DNA from: Erysipelotrichaceae bacterium
GTDB taxonomy: Bacteria > Bacillota_I > Bacilli_A > Erysipelotrichales > Coprobacillaceae
DNA: 37,656 bases
NCBI GenBank assembly: GCA_018365815.1
Contig: JAGZJH010000023.1
Coordinates: 1 to 37,656, forward strand
Direction: 5' to 3'
The notes beneath the pieces were generated by a model. That model saw nothing but the letters and a program-made list of their open reading frames with translations, was not told where the DNA came from and did no database searches. The position numbers were made by a program, and so were the translations under genes. Below are positions 23,832 through 33,449 of the stretch, piece by piece. Each line of letters opens with the position of its first letter. The stretch's first letter is position 1.

Positions 23832-26800
23832 CTACACTTTTTAAAGATTCAATCATATCAATTTTATTTAACGATCTACGCATAATATAATTAATCGCTT
23901 CACTAAAAATCATCGTTAAAATAAATGCATAAACAAAACTCATAATATCTAAACCACGATAAAACATGGTAGCATCTATTTCAACAGTTGAAATTACAAA
24001 ATAATGTAATATTTTACCAAACACTAAACCTAACACAGCACCGATTAATGATAATAAAGTATTTTCTCTAAAGACATATTGGTAAACTTCTTTAGGATAA
24101 AATCCTAAAACTTTAATCGTTGCAATTTCATTCATACGTTCTTGAATATTAATATTCGTTAAATTGTATAACACAATAAACGCAAGTAAAGCTGCAAATA
24201 TAATAATAATCACAACAACTATATCTATACTTTTAATCATTTGATTAAAGTCATCATTTAAAGAAGAGGTATATGTAATATGATCAACAAATTCATAATC
24301 CTTCATTAAATTTTCAAGCGAATTTTGATGATCTAAATCGTTTTCGTTCATTTCAAAAATGACTTGATTATAAGTTGGTTTAGAACCGGTTAATTTTTCA
24401 TAAGTTAAAGATGACATATACACATAATGATTGTAATAATTTTCACAAATTGAATCTACAATTACCGAATATTCAGTATCATTAATCGTTAAAGTCAACG
24501 TTTCACCAGCTTTGATATTCAATAATTCAGAAGCCTTTTGAGATAAAATAACTCCTTCACCATCTAAAATTTCAACTTCTTTGGATGGTGTGTAGTAATG
24601 AATCATATCTGTTTGACTATCATTTAACACTTGTAAAGAAGCATATAAATTTTCATGAGAATTGCTTGAATTTAAAGTCGTACTTTGTGATAACATCAAT
24701 GAGGCTTGTTTGATGTTATTTTGTTTTGTCAAGTAGTTAATAATCTCATCATATTGATCATTATTGATGTTTTCTACTAAATTCATTGTCCCATCGTAGG
24801 TCCATACTTTTTCAAATTGTAAAGGGATAATTTGTTTAATTGAATTTTTAATTCCAAATCCTGTTACAATTAATGCACTACACCCAGCAATACCAATAAT
24901 GGACATAAAGAAACGTTTTTTGTATCTAAACATATTACGAATCGTTACTTTACGGTTAAATGAAAGTTTTTTCCATATAGATGGGATTTTTTCTAAGAAA
25001 ATACGTTTTCCTAATTTTGGTGGTTTAGGTCTCATTAATATCGCCGGATAACTATTTAATTCTTCCACAATCACAATTAAAGTCACAAATAAAGTGACGG
25101 CTACAGAAATGAGTAATGTTAAAGGGGTAATCATTTTAGATAATGTCACATCAATAGGAGCGTGGACGTTATACATTAATGTCGTGTATAAAAAATAAAT
25201 AATACGCGTAAAAAATTGCGTTCCAAATATTATTCCTAGAATACTTGCAAAAAAGGTCGCTAAAATAACGTATTTAATATATAACATATAAATATCTTTT
25301 TTATCGTATCCTAATGCTCTAAGCACCCCACTTTGTAAACGTTGTTCTTCCACCATTCGTGTCATTGTCGTTAACGAAACTAAAGCCGCCACTAAAAAGA
25401 ACATCAATGGGAATATTTTAGATAAAGCATCCATGGCTTGAAAATCACTTTTAAAACTCACTAAACCGGCATTTTCATTGACAGTTAAAGTATATAATGT
25501 GCCTTTAGGAAGTTCATTTAAAGAAGCTTTGGCTTGATCTAATTGAACTTTCGCATCATCTAATTGTTGTTTTGAGGCATCTAATTGACGATTTGTTTCA
25601 ATAATTGTATTTTCTAAAATCGCCTCGTTTTTTTGAACTTCTAACTCTGCTTTTTCAATTTCATTATTGGCTTGGTTTAATTGAAGATTAGCATTAATTA
25701 GTTGACTAATGGAAGAAATACTTGTTTGCATCTCTGATAACATTTGATTCACTTTATCTTTTAAAGCTTGCAAAGAAGCACTGACTTCATCTTCATTTTT
25801 AGGAAGATCAGGCGTATCAGGAATGGTTGGTGTTTGATTTTGAATATCAAAATCGTTAATTTCTTTTTGATAAGTTTCAATTTTTTCATTCAAAGAATCA
25901 ATTTCTTTAGTAATTTGTTCACTTTGCCCATTTAATAAACTCGAAGCCTCTAAAACTTTCTTTTTATTTTCAGCAATTTGTAATTTGGCTTCAAGTAATT
26001 GAATTTTCGCATTATTTGTCGTTAATTCAAATTCTTCCTTACCTTTTTCATAAGCCTCTAACCCTTTTAAATATTGTGCTTCCGGTTCATCTATTTTGGC
26101 TTTAAAATCATTATAAATTATCTCTTCGATATTGACTAAGCGATTTTGCATTAAATCACTGATAGTGGCTTTAATGGATCTTGTTTTATTTTCATATTCT
26201 TTAGAATAAATATTTATATTTTCATTCATATCATAAGCAATTAAAATTTCATTATATAAAACATCTTCATTTCTAAGCGTCGTTAATTCATCGATCGTTG
26301 CAATTTCTTTTAAATCATCTTCATGCATAATAATATAAGCATCATTTTGTAAATGTGTCATCGTGTTGCTTCCACGAAGTAATTGTGAAATGTAACGTGT
26401 ATCATTGCTAATTCCAACAACCGTTAAAGTTTTAGTTCCATAATTAGTGTTAACTTCGATTTGTTTATTTAATAAATCTAAGTGTTTTAAACTTGTATCT
26501 ACTAAACATTCACCGGCTTTTTCAATATTTCGTCCATTAACTAGATCTGTATCATGAAAAAAAGAATTTTGACTATGTGCAATAATGCTATAATCTTGTT
26601 TTTCAAAAGTCATTTGTCCATCGCTACGATAAGTTCCAACTGCATTTTTAACGCCATCAATATTGCGTACAAAATTTACATCTTCTGTATCAAATCCTAA
26701 AGAAGATAATAGTGTTAAATCTGCAAAATGATGATTTTTAACATAACGATTCATAGAATTTTGCATTGTAATTGGTGTATTTCTTAATCCCGCAAAAAAA

Positions 26801-26901
26801 GCTGCACCGATGAAAACTATAAGGAAAATGGATAGAAATCGTGATTTTGTTTTAGCTATCCCACGTCTAAAAATTAAATGATAAGAACGCCTTTTTTTCA
26901 T
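23827..26901 (-). CDS. FtsX/MacB-type ABC transporter permease with long extracytoplasmic coiled coil
   Basis: A 1024-residue permease. After a basic start (KKRRSYHLIFRRGIAKTKSR) comes one membrane helix (~22-41), a large extracytoplasmic region, three helices of a first FtsX domain (~500-640), a second extracytoplasmic region (~680-880) and a second FtsX domain ending in ALNYIMRR-like sequence. Residues ~265-470 are strongly heptad-like, rich in Gln, Lys, Glu and Leu, and broken by a Pro-rich linker. Such mechanotransmission permeases usually act on lipids, peptides or cell-wall factors rather than pumping through a pore. I chose the ATG at 26901, two bases after the ATPase stop; GAGTGG within that gene's end is the ribosome binding site. 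Confidence 0.85.
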   Translation of the reverse strand: MKKRRSYHLIFRRGIAKTKSRFLSIFLIVFIGAAFFAGLRNTPITMQNSMNRYVKNHHFADLTLLSSLGFDTEDVNFVRNIDGVKNAVGTYRSDGQMTFEKQDYSIIAHSQNSFFHDTDLVNGRNIEKAGECLVDTSLKHLDLLNKQIEVNTNYGTKTLTVVGISNDTRYISQLLRGSNTMTHLQNDAYIIMHEDDLKEIATIDELTTLRNEDVLYNEILIAYDMNENINIYSKEYENKTRSIKATISDLMQNRLVNIEEIIYNDFKAKIDEPEAQYLKGLEAYEKGKEEFELTTNNAKIQLLEAKLQIAENKKKVLEASSLLNGQSEQITKEIDSLNEKIETYQKEINDFDIQNQTPTIPDTPDLPKNEDEVSASLQALKDKVNQMLSEMQTSISSISQLINANLQLNQANNEIEKAELEVQKNEAILENTIIETNRQLDASKQQLDDAKVQLDQAKASLNELPKGTLYTLTVNENAGLVSFKSDFQAMDALSKIFPLMFFLVAALVSLTTMTRMVEEQRLQSGVLRALGYDKKDIYMLYIKYVILATFFASILGIIFGTQFFTRIIYFLYTTLMYNVHAPIDVTLSKMITPLTLLISVAVTLFVTLIVIVEELNSYPAILMRPKPPKLGKRIFLEKIPSIWKKLSFNRKVTIRNMFRYKKRFFMSIIGIAGCSALIVTGFGIKNSIKQIIPLQFEKVWTYDGTMNLVENINNDQYDEIINYLTKQNNIKQASLMLSQSTTLNSSNSHENLYASLQVLNDSQTDMIHYYTPSKEVEILDGEGVILSQKASELLNIKAGETLTLTINDTEYSVIVDSICENYYNHYVYMSSLTYEKLTGSKPTYNQVIFEMNENDLDHQNSLENLMKDYEFVDHITYTSSLNDDFNQMIKSIDIVVVIIIIFAALLAFIVLYNLTNINIQERMNEIATIKVLGFYPKEVYQYVFRENTLLSLIGAVLGLVFGKILHYFVISTVEIDATMFYRGLDIMSFVYAFILTMIFSEAINYIMRRSLNKIDMIESLKSVE

Positions 26902-26903
26902 AA

Positions 26904-27608
26904 TTACCACTCAATTGTATCAATTGATTGCGGGTTTTCATTGAGTTCAATTTTTTCCACTTTTCCACTTTTTAAATGAATCACACGATCTGCCATTGGC
27001 GCAAGAGCTAAGTTATGCGTAATCACAACCACCGTCATTTGATATAAGTCCGCCATTTCTCTTAATAATTTTAAAATTGTTTTACCTGTTTTATAGTCTA
27101 ATGCACCAGTAGGTTCATCACACAGTAATAGTTTTGGATTTTTAGCAATTGCTCTAGCAATGGCAACTCGTTGTTGTTCGCCACCAGAAAGTTGTGAAGG
27201 GAAATTATTCATTCTTTCTGCTAACCCTACTCGATTCATTACTTCTTTAGATTCTAATGGATTTTTACAAATTTGACTAGCTAATTCCACATTTTCAATA
27301 GCTGTTAAGTTTTGAATTAAATTATAAAATTGAAATACAAAACCAATATCATCACGACGATATTTGGTTAATTCTTTATCATCAAATGAAGCAATATTGA
27401 CTTGATCGACAAAAATAGAACCACTCGTTGGTGTATCCATGCCCCCTAATAAATTTAAAATTGTTGTTTTACCTGCTCCACTTGCCCCGATGATAATTGC
27501 AAATTCGCCTTTATTAATTTCAAAATTTACCCCATCACTAGCATTAATAGTGACTTCACCCATTGTATATGACTTAACGATATTATTAAATTCAATAAAT
27601 GAATGCAT
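26904..27608 (-). CDS. ABC transporter ATPase, MacB/LolD-like
   Basis: A 234-residue ATPase partner of the downstream permease. It has Walker A GASGAGKTT, Q-loop FVFQFYNL, signature LSGGEQQRVAIARAI, Walker B LLLCDEPTGALD and the switch histidine in VVITHN. The PTGALD end of Walker B is typical of the MacB/LolD/FtsE group. The start has GAGGTTG upstream and TATAAT (minus strand, 27648-27643). It forms a two-gene operon with the permease and is divergent from the phosphodiesterase gene. Confidence 0.92.
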   Translation of the reverse strand: MHSFIEFNNIVKSYTMGEVTINASDGVNFEINKGEFAIIIGASGAGKTTILNLLGGMDTPTSGSIFVDQVNIASFDDKELTKYRRDDIGFVFQFYNLIQNLTAIENVELASQICKNPLESKEVMNRVGLAERMNNFPSQLSGGEQQRVAIARAIAKNPKLLLCDEPTGALDYKTGKTILKLLREMADLYQMTVVVITHNLALAPMADRVIHLKSGKVEKIELNENPQSIDTIEW

Positions 27609-27642
27609 AAATTCAACCTCGCTTTCTCATATTTTACATGGT

Positions 27643-27648
27643 ATTATA
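27643..27648 (-). promoter_or_regulatory. -10 box of the ABC exporter operon
   Basis: TATAAT on the minus strand, 35 bases before the ATPase start. The near-palindromic ATTATAAT could also serve the divergent gene. The -35 elements are weak on both strands. Confidence 0.4.
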
Positions 27649-27688
27649 ATAACACGAAACCGTTTTGATTAAAAGGGAGGTAATAAAA

Positions 27689-28207
27689 ATGAAATTAGTA
27701 ATTATGTCTGATTCTCACTTAAACAATGATTTAATTCAAAACATCATCAACCATCATCAAGATGCCACTTACTACATTCATTGTGGTGATGCACAAGCAC
27801 TCATTAAACATGAACGTTTGTTAATCGTTAAAGGAAACAATGACTTTCAAGATTATCCTCAAACTATCACTGTAAACATTGAAGGAAAAAATGTATTGAT
27901 TACTCACGGTCATTTATTTAACGTAGACACATCACTAGCATTACTTACAAGTTACGCTAAAGAGCATCATATCGATCTTGTATGCTTTGGACATACCCAT
28001 CAACCTTGTTTTGAAATCATCGATCACATTACATTTATTAATCCTGGAAGTGTAAGATTTCCAGAAGGGAGAATTTATATTCCTACTTATTGTATTTATG
28101 AAAACAATCAATGTGATTTTTACAATGCCAAAACATTTAAAAAAATAGACGATATATTTACTCCTAAAAAGAAAGTTTCATTATTTAAAAAATTATTAAA
28201 AAAATAA
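27689..28207 (+). CDS. YfcE/MJ0936-type metallophosphoesterase
   Basis: A 172-residue calcineurin-like phosphodiesterase. The metal ligands are in order: Asp8/His10 (MSDSH), Asp34 (CGD), Asn51 (GNND), His73/His75 (THGH) and His102/His104 (GHTH). Small YfcE-type enzymes cleave phosphodiesters in vitro; the natural substrate is unclear. I chose the ATG at 27689, which has AGGGAGG upstream; the in-frame TTG at 27665 lies before that site. A short basic C-terminal tail (KKKVSLFKKLLKK) is appended. It is a single-gene unit with a terminator. Confidence 0.88.
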   Translation: MKLVIMSDSHLNNDLIQNIINHHQDATYYIHCGDAQALIKHERLLIVKGNNDFQDYPQTITVNIEGKNVLITHGHLFNVDTSLALLTSYAKEHHIDLVCFGHTHQPCFEIIDHITFINPGSVRFPEGRIYIPTYCIYENNQCDFYNAKTFKKIDDIFTPKKKVSLFKKLLKK

Positions 28208-28240
28208 AGAGTTAGATATAAAAAATATCTAACTCTTTTA
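28205..28240. terminator. Bidirectional terminator between phosphodiesterase and ktrA genes
   Basis: A perfect 14-bp stem (28205-28218 with 28224-28237), loop AAAAA, begins at the phosphodiesterase stop codon. T follows on the plus strand and the A-rich left side supplies T on the minus strand. The genes converge here. Confidence 0.8.
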
Positions 28241-28280
28241 ACAACATTATTGATTTAACTGTGATTTTTTTAATATTCGA

Positions 28281-28949
28281 TTAACTCAAATAATCATATT
28301 TTTCAACAGCTTCAGTTTGTCCAATGACTAAAAAATGATCGCCACTATTAATAACATAATCAGGATCAACTGTTAAATGAAGTTTTTGATGATTGGCATA
28401 ACGAATTCCTAAAATGTTCATTTTAAAAGCAGAACGAACATTTAAATTTTTAATCGAATGTCCTACCCATTGAATAGGAGCTTCCATTTCAATAATACTA
28501 TAATCTTCATCAATTTCTACCATATCAATAATATTATTTCTTACTAACGTTTTAGCGATTTTTTGACCCATATCTTTTTCAGCACGAACAATTTTATCTG
28601 CGCCGATTTTTTGAAGAATTTGCATACATTGTTTATTTTTAGCCTTCGCAACAATATATTTAACACCCAATGCTTTAACGTTCATTGTCGTTAACATACT
28701 TTCTTCAAAATGATTACCAATTGCCACAACGACTGCATCAAATTCAGAAATTCCCAATGCTTTAAGTTCTTCTAAATTTGTTGCATCTACTTGTAATGCT
28801 TTAGTGACATATGGTGCAATACGATCAACACAAGTTATATCACGATCAACGGCTAATACTTCAAATCCCAATTCTGCTAATGTTTTTGCGACTGTTGAAC
28901 CGAATACACCTAGTCCAATCACCGCAAATTGTTTATTATTTTTTCCCAT
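28281..28949 (-). CDS. ktrA: Potassium uptake regulatory subunit, KtrA-type RCK protein
   Basis: A 222-residue cytoplasmic gating subunit. Residues ~6-130 are the NAD/ATP-binding RCK_N domain with FAVIGLGVFGSTVAKTL, an acidic VLAVDRD strand end and the VVAIGNHFEESMLTT segment; the rest is an RCK_C domain that in homologues binds c-di-AMP. It pairs with the membrane subunit encoded just upstream. I chose the ATG at 28949, with AGGTGA upstream; a GTG at 28958 would overlap that site. Nine bases separate it from the ktrB stop. A single RCK unit means KtrA rather than the double TrkA. Confidence 0.9.
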   Translation of the reverse strand: MGKNNKQFAVIGLGVFGSTVAKTLAELGFEVLAVDRDITCVDRIAPYVTKALQVDATNLEELKALGISEFDAVVVAIGNHFEESMLTTMNVKALGVKYIVAKAKNKQCMQILQKIGADKIVRAEKDMGQKIAKTLVRNNIIDMVEIDEDYSIIEMEAPIQWVGHSIKNLNVRSAFKMNILGIRYANHQKLHLTVDPDYVINSGDHFLVIGQTEAVEKYDYLS

Positions 28950-28958
28950 TTTATTCAC

Positions 28959-30341
28959 CTATCCTATTAAAATTTCACCTTTTGGGTAAACTGCATGATG
29001 TGCATGATTAATCTTTGATTGACGTAAAAATGACAACATCATTGTCACTGGACCGATACGTCCAATATACATCAATAATATAATCGTAATTTTACCAATT
29101 GAAGATAAACCGGCAGTATAATTAGCACTTAATCCTACTGTCGCAAATGCTGAAAAGACTTCAAACGTTAAGTCGATAAAACTTTTTGAATCTGTAATTG
29201 ATAAAATTAATATCCCACAAAATACAATGCTCATTGAAATTAATAACATCGTCAAAATATTTTTTAGCACACTATCTTCAATTCGTCTTTCAAAACAATG
29301 AATGTGATTTTCACCTTTAATTGAAGATTTTGCAATTGCTAACATTAATCCTAAAGTAGTAGTTTTTATACCTCCAGCAGTTCCTGCTGGTGATCCTCCG
29401 ATAAACATCAAAAGACACATAAAAGCTTTAGTCACAACATTTAAGGTACTATAATCAACCGTAGCAAAACCGGCTGTACGAAGGGTTGTTGACTGAAAAA
29501 ACGAACACAATAGTTTCTCAAAAAAATTCATATCTAATAAGGCATTGTCATATTCAGTTAACAAAAATAATAAAGTCCCTATGCTAAGTAATCCAATGGT
29601 AATACTAATTGCCAATTTTGAGTGTAATTCAAATGATTGCCATATTTTTTTAACACTTCGATTATATTTCAAACCGGTTTTTATTTTATTACCCACATCA
29701 AACCATACATAAAATCCAATCCCACCTAATATAATCAAACTACAAATCGTTAAATTCACAATCACATTACTTTGATATCCAATTAAACTATTTGCTCCCA
29801 ACACATCAAACCCAGCATTGCAAAATGCAGATACGGCATGAAATATGCCATAATAAACGCCTTGAATAAAGCCATACTCAGGAACAAAAACTAATGCCAA
29901 TAATATTGCCCCAATGGTTTCAAATAAGAAAGTATAACCAATCACATTTTTTAAAAATCTCGGTAAATTTTCTAAAGAGGTAATATTTAAAGATTCTTGA
30001 ACAGTTAATTTAGATTGTAATGTAAGTTTTTTTGTATGAACTAGAAACATTGATAAAAAAGTAAGAAACCCTAACCCACCAATTTGAATTAATGCCATGA
30101 TTACAATTTGCCCAAATAAATTATATTGCTCAGCTGGAACTACTGGTACTAATCCCGTAACACAAGTTGCAGAGGTAGCAATAAATAAATGATTTAAATA
30201 ACTTGTCGGTTCTCCTTTATTTGTAATTGGCAAAGATAACAAAATCGAACCAGTTAAAATCACCAATGCAAAACTTAAAGCAATTTTGCGAGTGGCATTT
30301 AAATTTTTTTTATGTTGTTTACGTATTTTAATCTCTTTCAT
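28959..30341 (-). CDS. ktrB: Potassium uptake membrane subunit, KtrB/TrkH family
   Basis: A 460-residue channel-like transporter with four pore repeats. Each filter loop is visible: TSATCVTGLV, AVSAFCNAGFD, STTLRTAGFAT and SAFATVGLSANY. The N-terminus is short and basic, as in KtrB. With KtrA it takes up K+ (usually with Na+). Its ATG overlaps the stop of the upstream FAD protein gene by four bases (ATGA), so translation is coupled; AAGGT nine bases ahead may help. Transcription therefore seems to start before the FAD gene. Confidence 0.92.
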   Translation of the reverse strand: MKEIKIRKQHKKNLNATRKIALSFALVILTGSILLSLPITNKGEPTSYLNHLFIATSATCVTGLVPVVPAEQYNLFGQIVIMALIQIGGLGFLTFLSMFLVHTKKLTLQSKLTVQESLNITSLENLPRFLKNVIGYTFLFETIGAILLALVFVPEYGFIQGVYYGIFHAVSAFCNAGFDVLGANSLIGYQSNVIVNLTICSLIILGGIGFYVWFDVGNKIKTGLKYNRSVKKIWQSFELHSKLAISITIGLLSIGTLLFLLTEYDNALLDMNFFEKLLCSFFQSTTLRTAGFATVDYSTLNVVTKAFMCLLMFIGGSPAGTAGGIKTTTLGLMLAIAKSSIKGENHIHCFERRIEDSVLKNILTMLLISMSIVFCGILILSITDSKSFIDLTFEVFSAFATVGLSANYTAGLSSIGKITIILLMYIGRIGPVTMMLSFLRQSKINHAHHAVYPKGEILIG

Positions 30342-31924
30342 CTAACTTTACCTTCTATAATAATTTCTGAACATTTGATTCCATCAATTGCCGATGTTGT
30401 AATTCCCCCACTAGCTCCGGCTCCCTCTCCAATTGGATAAATTCCTTTAATATTAGTTTGAAATAATTCATCTCGCATGATTTTAATAGGTGACGAACTA
30501 CGTGTTTCCACGCCGGTCATTACTGCATTAGAACTAATAAAACCAGGAATTTTTCGTTCAAAATCAATTAACGCTTCTTTTAAACTATTAGTGACAAATG
30601 ATGGAAAAATTTCATTAAACATCGCAAAAGTTGTTCCCGGTAAATAAGTAGGTTTTACTTCTTTAAATTGTTTAGACATTTGATCATTCAAAAAATCTTC
30701 TACTAATTGAACTGGAGCATAATAAGGTTTTTGAGTAATATTAAAAGCCTTCTGTTCTAAATCACGTTGAAACTTAATTCCTGCAAACAAATCATCATTA
30801 TTAAAATCAGTTGGTAAGACAGAAACTAATACTGCACTATTAGCATTTAAACCATCACGGGCATACTCACTCATTCCATTTGTAACTACCCCATTTTCTT
30901 CACTGCTACTAGCAACAACATAGCCTCCAGGACACATACAAAAAGTATAAACCCCACGATTATCTTTAGTATGATAAGCTAGTTTATAATCAGCAGCTTT
31001 TAAATCTAAATCAGCTTGATGATATTGATTTAAATTAATCAATGATTGTAGATGTTCTATTCTCACCCCTACAGAAAACGGTTTTCTTATCATATCAACT
31101 CCTCTTTGATGTAATAAGCGATAAGTATCCCTAGCAGAATGTCCAGTGGCTAAAACTAAATGATCACAATACAATTCATATATTTTATGATCACGTTTGA
31201 CTAAAATTGATTTAATATGATTATTTTTAACTTTAAAATCAACAAATATCGTTTCAAACATGACACTACCACCTAAATCAATAATTGTTTGACGCATATT
31301 TTTAACCACTGTTCTTAAATAATCTGTCCCAATATGTGCTTTTGCTTCATATAAAATATCCTTAGGCGCCCCTGCTTTAACAAATTCTGCAAGAATATAT
31401 TCTTTTCTAAAGTCTTTAATATTTGTTGTCAATTTTCCATCAGAAAAAGTCCCTGCACCACCTTCGCCAAATTGAACATTACTTGAAGGATTTAATATTC
31501 CCTTTTGCCAAAATTTTTCAATATCTTTTTGACGCGAATCCACATCTTTTCCTCGTTCAATTAAAATCGGCTTCAATCCTGCTTTAGCTAAATTTAAAGC
31601 ACAAAACAAGCCTGCCGGACCGCTTCCAACAACAATTACTTGATCTTGATGAGCTGCTTTTTGAACAAGATATTCTTTTTTTAGATAAGGGATTAATGGA
31701 ATTTTACTTTTTTCTTTTAACAATTGCTCATTTCCTTTATACTCAAAAGCAAACGAACATAAATAATGAACCTCTTTTCTTCTAGCATCAATCGAACGCT
31801 TTAACAATTTCACTTCACCAATTTGACTTAATCGAATATTAAGCAATTGCGAAATAATACGGGCATAATTATTCTCTTTAATGCGTACTTTCACATTGTT
31901 TATTTTTAACATACAATTTTTCAT
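30338..31924 (-). CDS. FAD-dependent dehydrogenase of the COG2509 type
   Basis: A 528-residue flavoprotein. Residues ~1-90 are a small N-terminal domain, then the FAD-binding VVGSGPAGLFCALNLAKAG, an IERG strand end, NVQFGEGGAGTFSDGKL, LATGHSARDTY and a final GIYPIGEGAGASGGITTSA. This is the uncharacterised COG2509 group. No substrate is known. The start lacks a clear ribosome binding site; the ATG at 31924 and one at 31912 are both possible. It is the first gene of the coupled operon with ktrB and ktrA, which is an unusual partner for potassium uptake. Confidence 0.85.
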   Translation of the reverse strand: MKNCMLKINNVKVRIKENNYARIISQLLNIRLSQIGEVKLLKRSIDARRKEVHYLCSFAFEYKGNEQLLKEKSKIPLIPYLKKEYLVQKAAHQDQVIVVGSGPAGLFCALNLAKAGLKPILIERGKDVDSRQKDIEKFWQKGILNPSSNVQFGEGGAGTFSDGKLTTNIKDFRKEYILAEFVKAGAPKDILYEAKAHIGTDYLRTVVKNMRQTIIDLGGSVMFETIFVDFKVKNNHIKSILVKRDHKIYELYCDHLVLATGHSARDTYRLLHQRGVDMIRKPFSVGVRIEHLQSLINLNQYHQADLDLKAADYKLAYHTKDNRGVYTFCMCPGGYVVASSSEENGVVTNGMSEYARDGLNANSAVLVSVLPTDFNNDDLFAGIKFQRDLEQKAFNITQKPYYAPVQLVEDFLNDQMSKQFKEVKPTYLPGTTFAMFNEIFPSFVTNSLKEALIDFERKIPGFISSNAVMTGVETRSSSPIKIMRDELFQTNIKGIYPIGEGAGASGGITTSAIDGIKCSEIIIEGKVR

Positions 31925-32103
31925 CTAAACTATTAATATATAAATCTTAACTTACATTTACTAATAAAATCTGTTTTGTATTTATCACCGTTTACTCAAT
32001 TTTATTAATTATATAGGTTATCTTTTTTTAACTTTATAATAGTTTTGACATACTCCTTTCTTTTTACCATTAATTAAACAATTTATCAATTATTTTTAAC
32101 CTT

Positions 32104-33309
32104 TTAAAAACATTCGCATTCAAACAATTGATTAAATATTGACTTCGCTACACACTCTCCTGATAAGAATGCAAAGTGTAAATTATAACCACCACAATCC
32201 CCATCAACATCAAGTAATTCTCCAATAGCATATAATCCTGAAACTTTTTTTGATTCAAAAGTCTCAATATCAAACATTTCTAAACTTGCTCCTCCACTTG
32301 CAACTTGAGCACTTTTTTTATCTCTTGTTCCAGTAATTGTAAATCTACAATCTTTGAGTAATTTGATTAATTGTGAAATAGTTTTATAACTTAACTGACC
32401 TTGTAGCCTACTTTCAAGAAACTGAGCATATTTTTGATTAACAATGCCTTCTAATAAATGAGGTGGGTTTAAATCAATAAGTTTCTTTAATTTGTGTCTT
32501 AATGTTTGTTCATCAAATTGATCAAGTGCATCAATTGAAATTTCAACCTTTTGATGAGGATATAAATAAAAATATCTTGATAATTGTAGAATTGAGATTC
32601 CAGAAAGGCCATCTTCTGTAAATAAAATTTCACCCTTTTCTTTTTTCATTAAACAATCATCCACATATAAACTAAAAGTTCCATGAATTCTAACCCCTTT
32701 TAACTTAGAATTTGCATCTTGACACTTTACTTGAACTAAAGATGGATAAGTAGGATAAATTTTATGATGAAATGATTTTAGTAGTTCAAATCCGCTTCCA
32801 TCACTACCAAATTGACTTGCTACATCTGCGCCAGTGGCTAAGACAACATAATCCACTTGATAATTTGTTAAATTAGTTTTAACATTAAAATATTTATTTT
32901 TAATAATACGACCCACTTTTTCTTCTAAATGTACTTCAACGTGATATAAATCTAATTGTTGTTTTAAAATGTTTACAACACTACTTGCTTGTTCTGAAAA
33001 TGGATAAATAAGTGATCCCATGACTTTAGTCCATAAGCCAATTTCTTCAAAAAAATCTTGGACATCAAATTGTTTAATTAAATCTTCAATTAGTGAAATA
33101 TGATGTCCGTGATAATAAGTAATATCCATATTAATATTTGACATATTACAACGACCATTACCCGTCGCAAGTAGTTTTTTTCCTAATTTTTCTTTTTGTT
33201 CAATTAAAATAATTTTGGCGTCTAGTTCATATTCATGTACTAATTTAGCTAAAGAAGCGGCTGCAACTAAGCCACTACTTCCCCCTCCGACAATTAATAT
33301 TTTTTTCAT
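32104..33309 (-). CDS. BaiN/HI0933-type NAD(P)/FAD-dependent oxidoreductase
   Basis: A 401-residue flavoprotein of the HI0933/YhiN/BaiN family. It has the N-terminal dinucleotide fold KKILIVGGGSSGLVAA, KLGKKLLATGNGRCNMSN, VLATGADVASQFGSDGSGF, and the final GELLDVDGDCGGYNLHFAFLSG motif. BaiN in gut clostridia reduces bile acid intermediates, but most members have no known substrate. I chose the ATG at 33309, preceded by GGAGG; the open frame extends to 33345 but begins ahead of that site. About 180 bases without an obvious gene or clear terminator separate it from the COG2509 gene. Confidence 0.88.
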   Translation of the reverse strand: MKKILIVGGGSSGLVAAASLAKLVHEYELDAKIILIEQKEKLGKKLLATGNGRCNMSNINMDITYYHGHHISLIEDLIKQFDVQDFFEEIGLWTKVMGSLIYPFSEQASSVVNILKQQLDLYHVEVHLEEKVGRIIKNKYFNVKTNLTNYQVDYVVLATGADVASQFGSDGSGFELLKSFHHKIYPTYPSLVQVKCQDANSKLKGVRIHGTFSLYVDDCLMKKEKGEILFTEDGLSGISILQLSRYFYLYPHQKVEISIDALDQFDEQTLRHKLKKLIDLNPPHLLEGIVNQKYAQFLESRLQGQLSYKTISQLIKLLKDCRFTITGTRDKKSAQVASGGASLEMFDIETFESKKVSGLYAIGELLDVDGDCGGYNLHFAFLSGECVAKSIFNQLFECECF

Positions 33310-33388
33310 TATCCAGCCTCCACAATTGCCTATATTATATCGCATCTATATATTAAAGCAAGACATATCTTCTAATTATAATTTAATA

Positions 33389-33417
33389 TTGAAAAAGACT
33401 GTCATATTCGTTATAAT
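33389..33417 (+). promoter_or_regulatory. Sigma-A promoter of the YebC-family gene
   Basis: TTGAAA (33389-33394), a 17-bp spacer and TATAAT (33412-33417), 32 bases before the ATG, with AAAGGAAG in between. Confidence 0.75.
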
Positions 33418-33449
33418 AATTAAATGTAGAAAAAGAAAGGAAGATAACA

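Noticed and set aside
31925..32103. AT-rich gap with AAAGGAGTATG on the minus strand suggesting a small gene
   Set aside because: The frame stops after five codons and the ribosome binding site is too close to the ATG.
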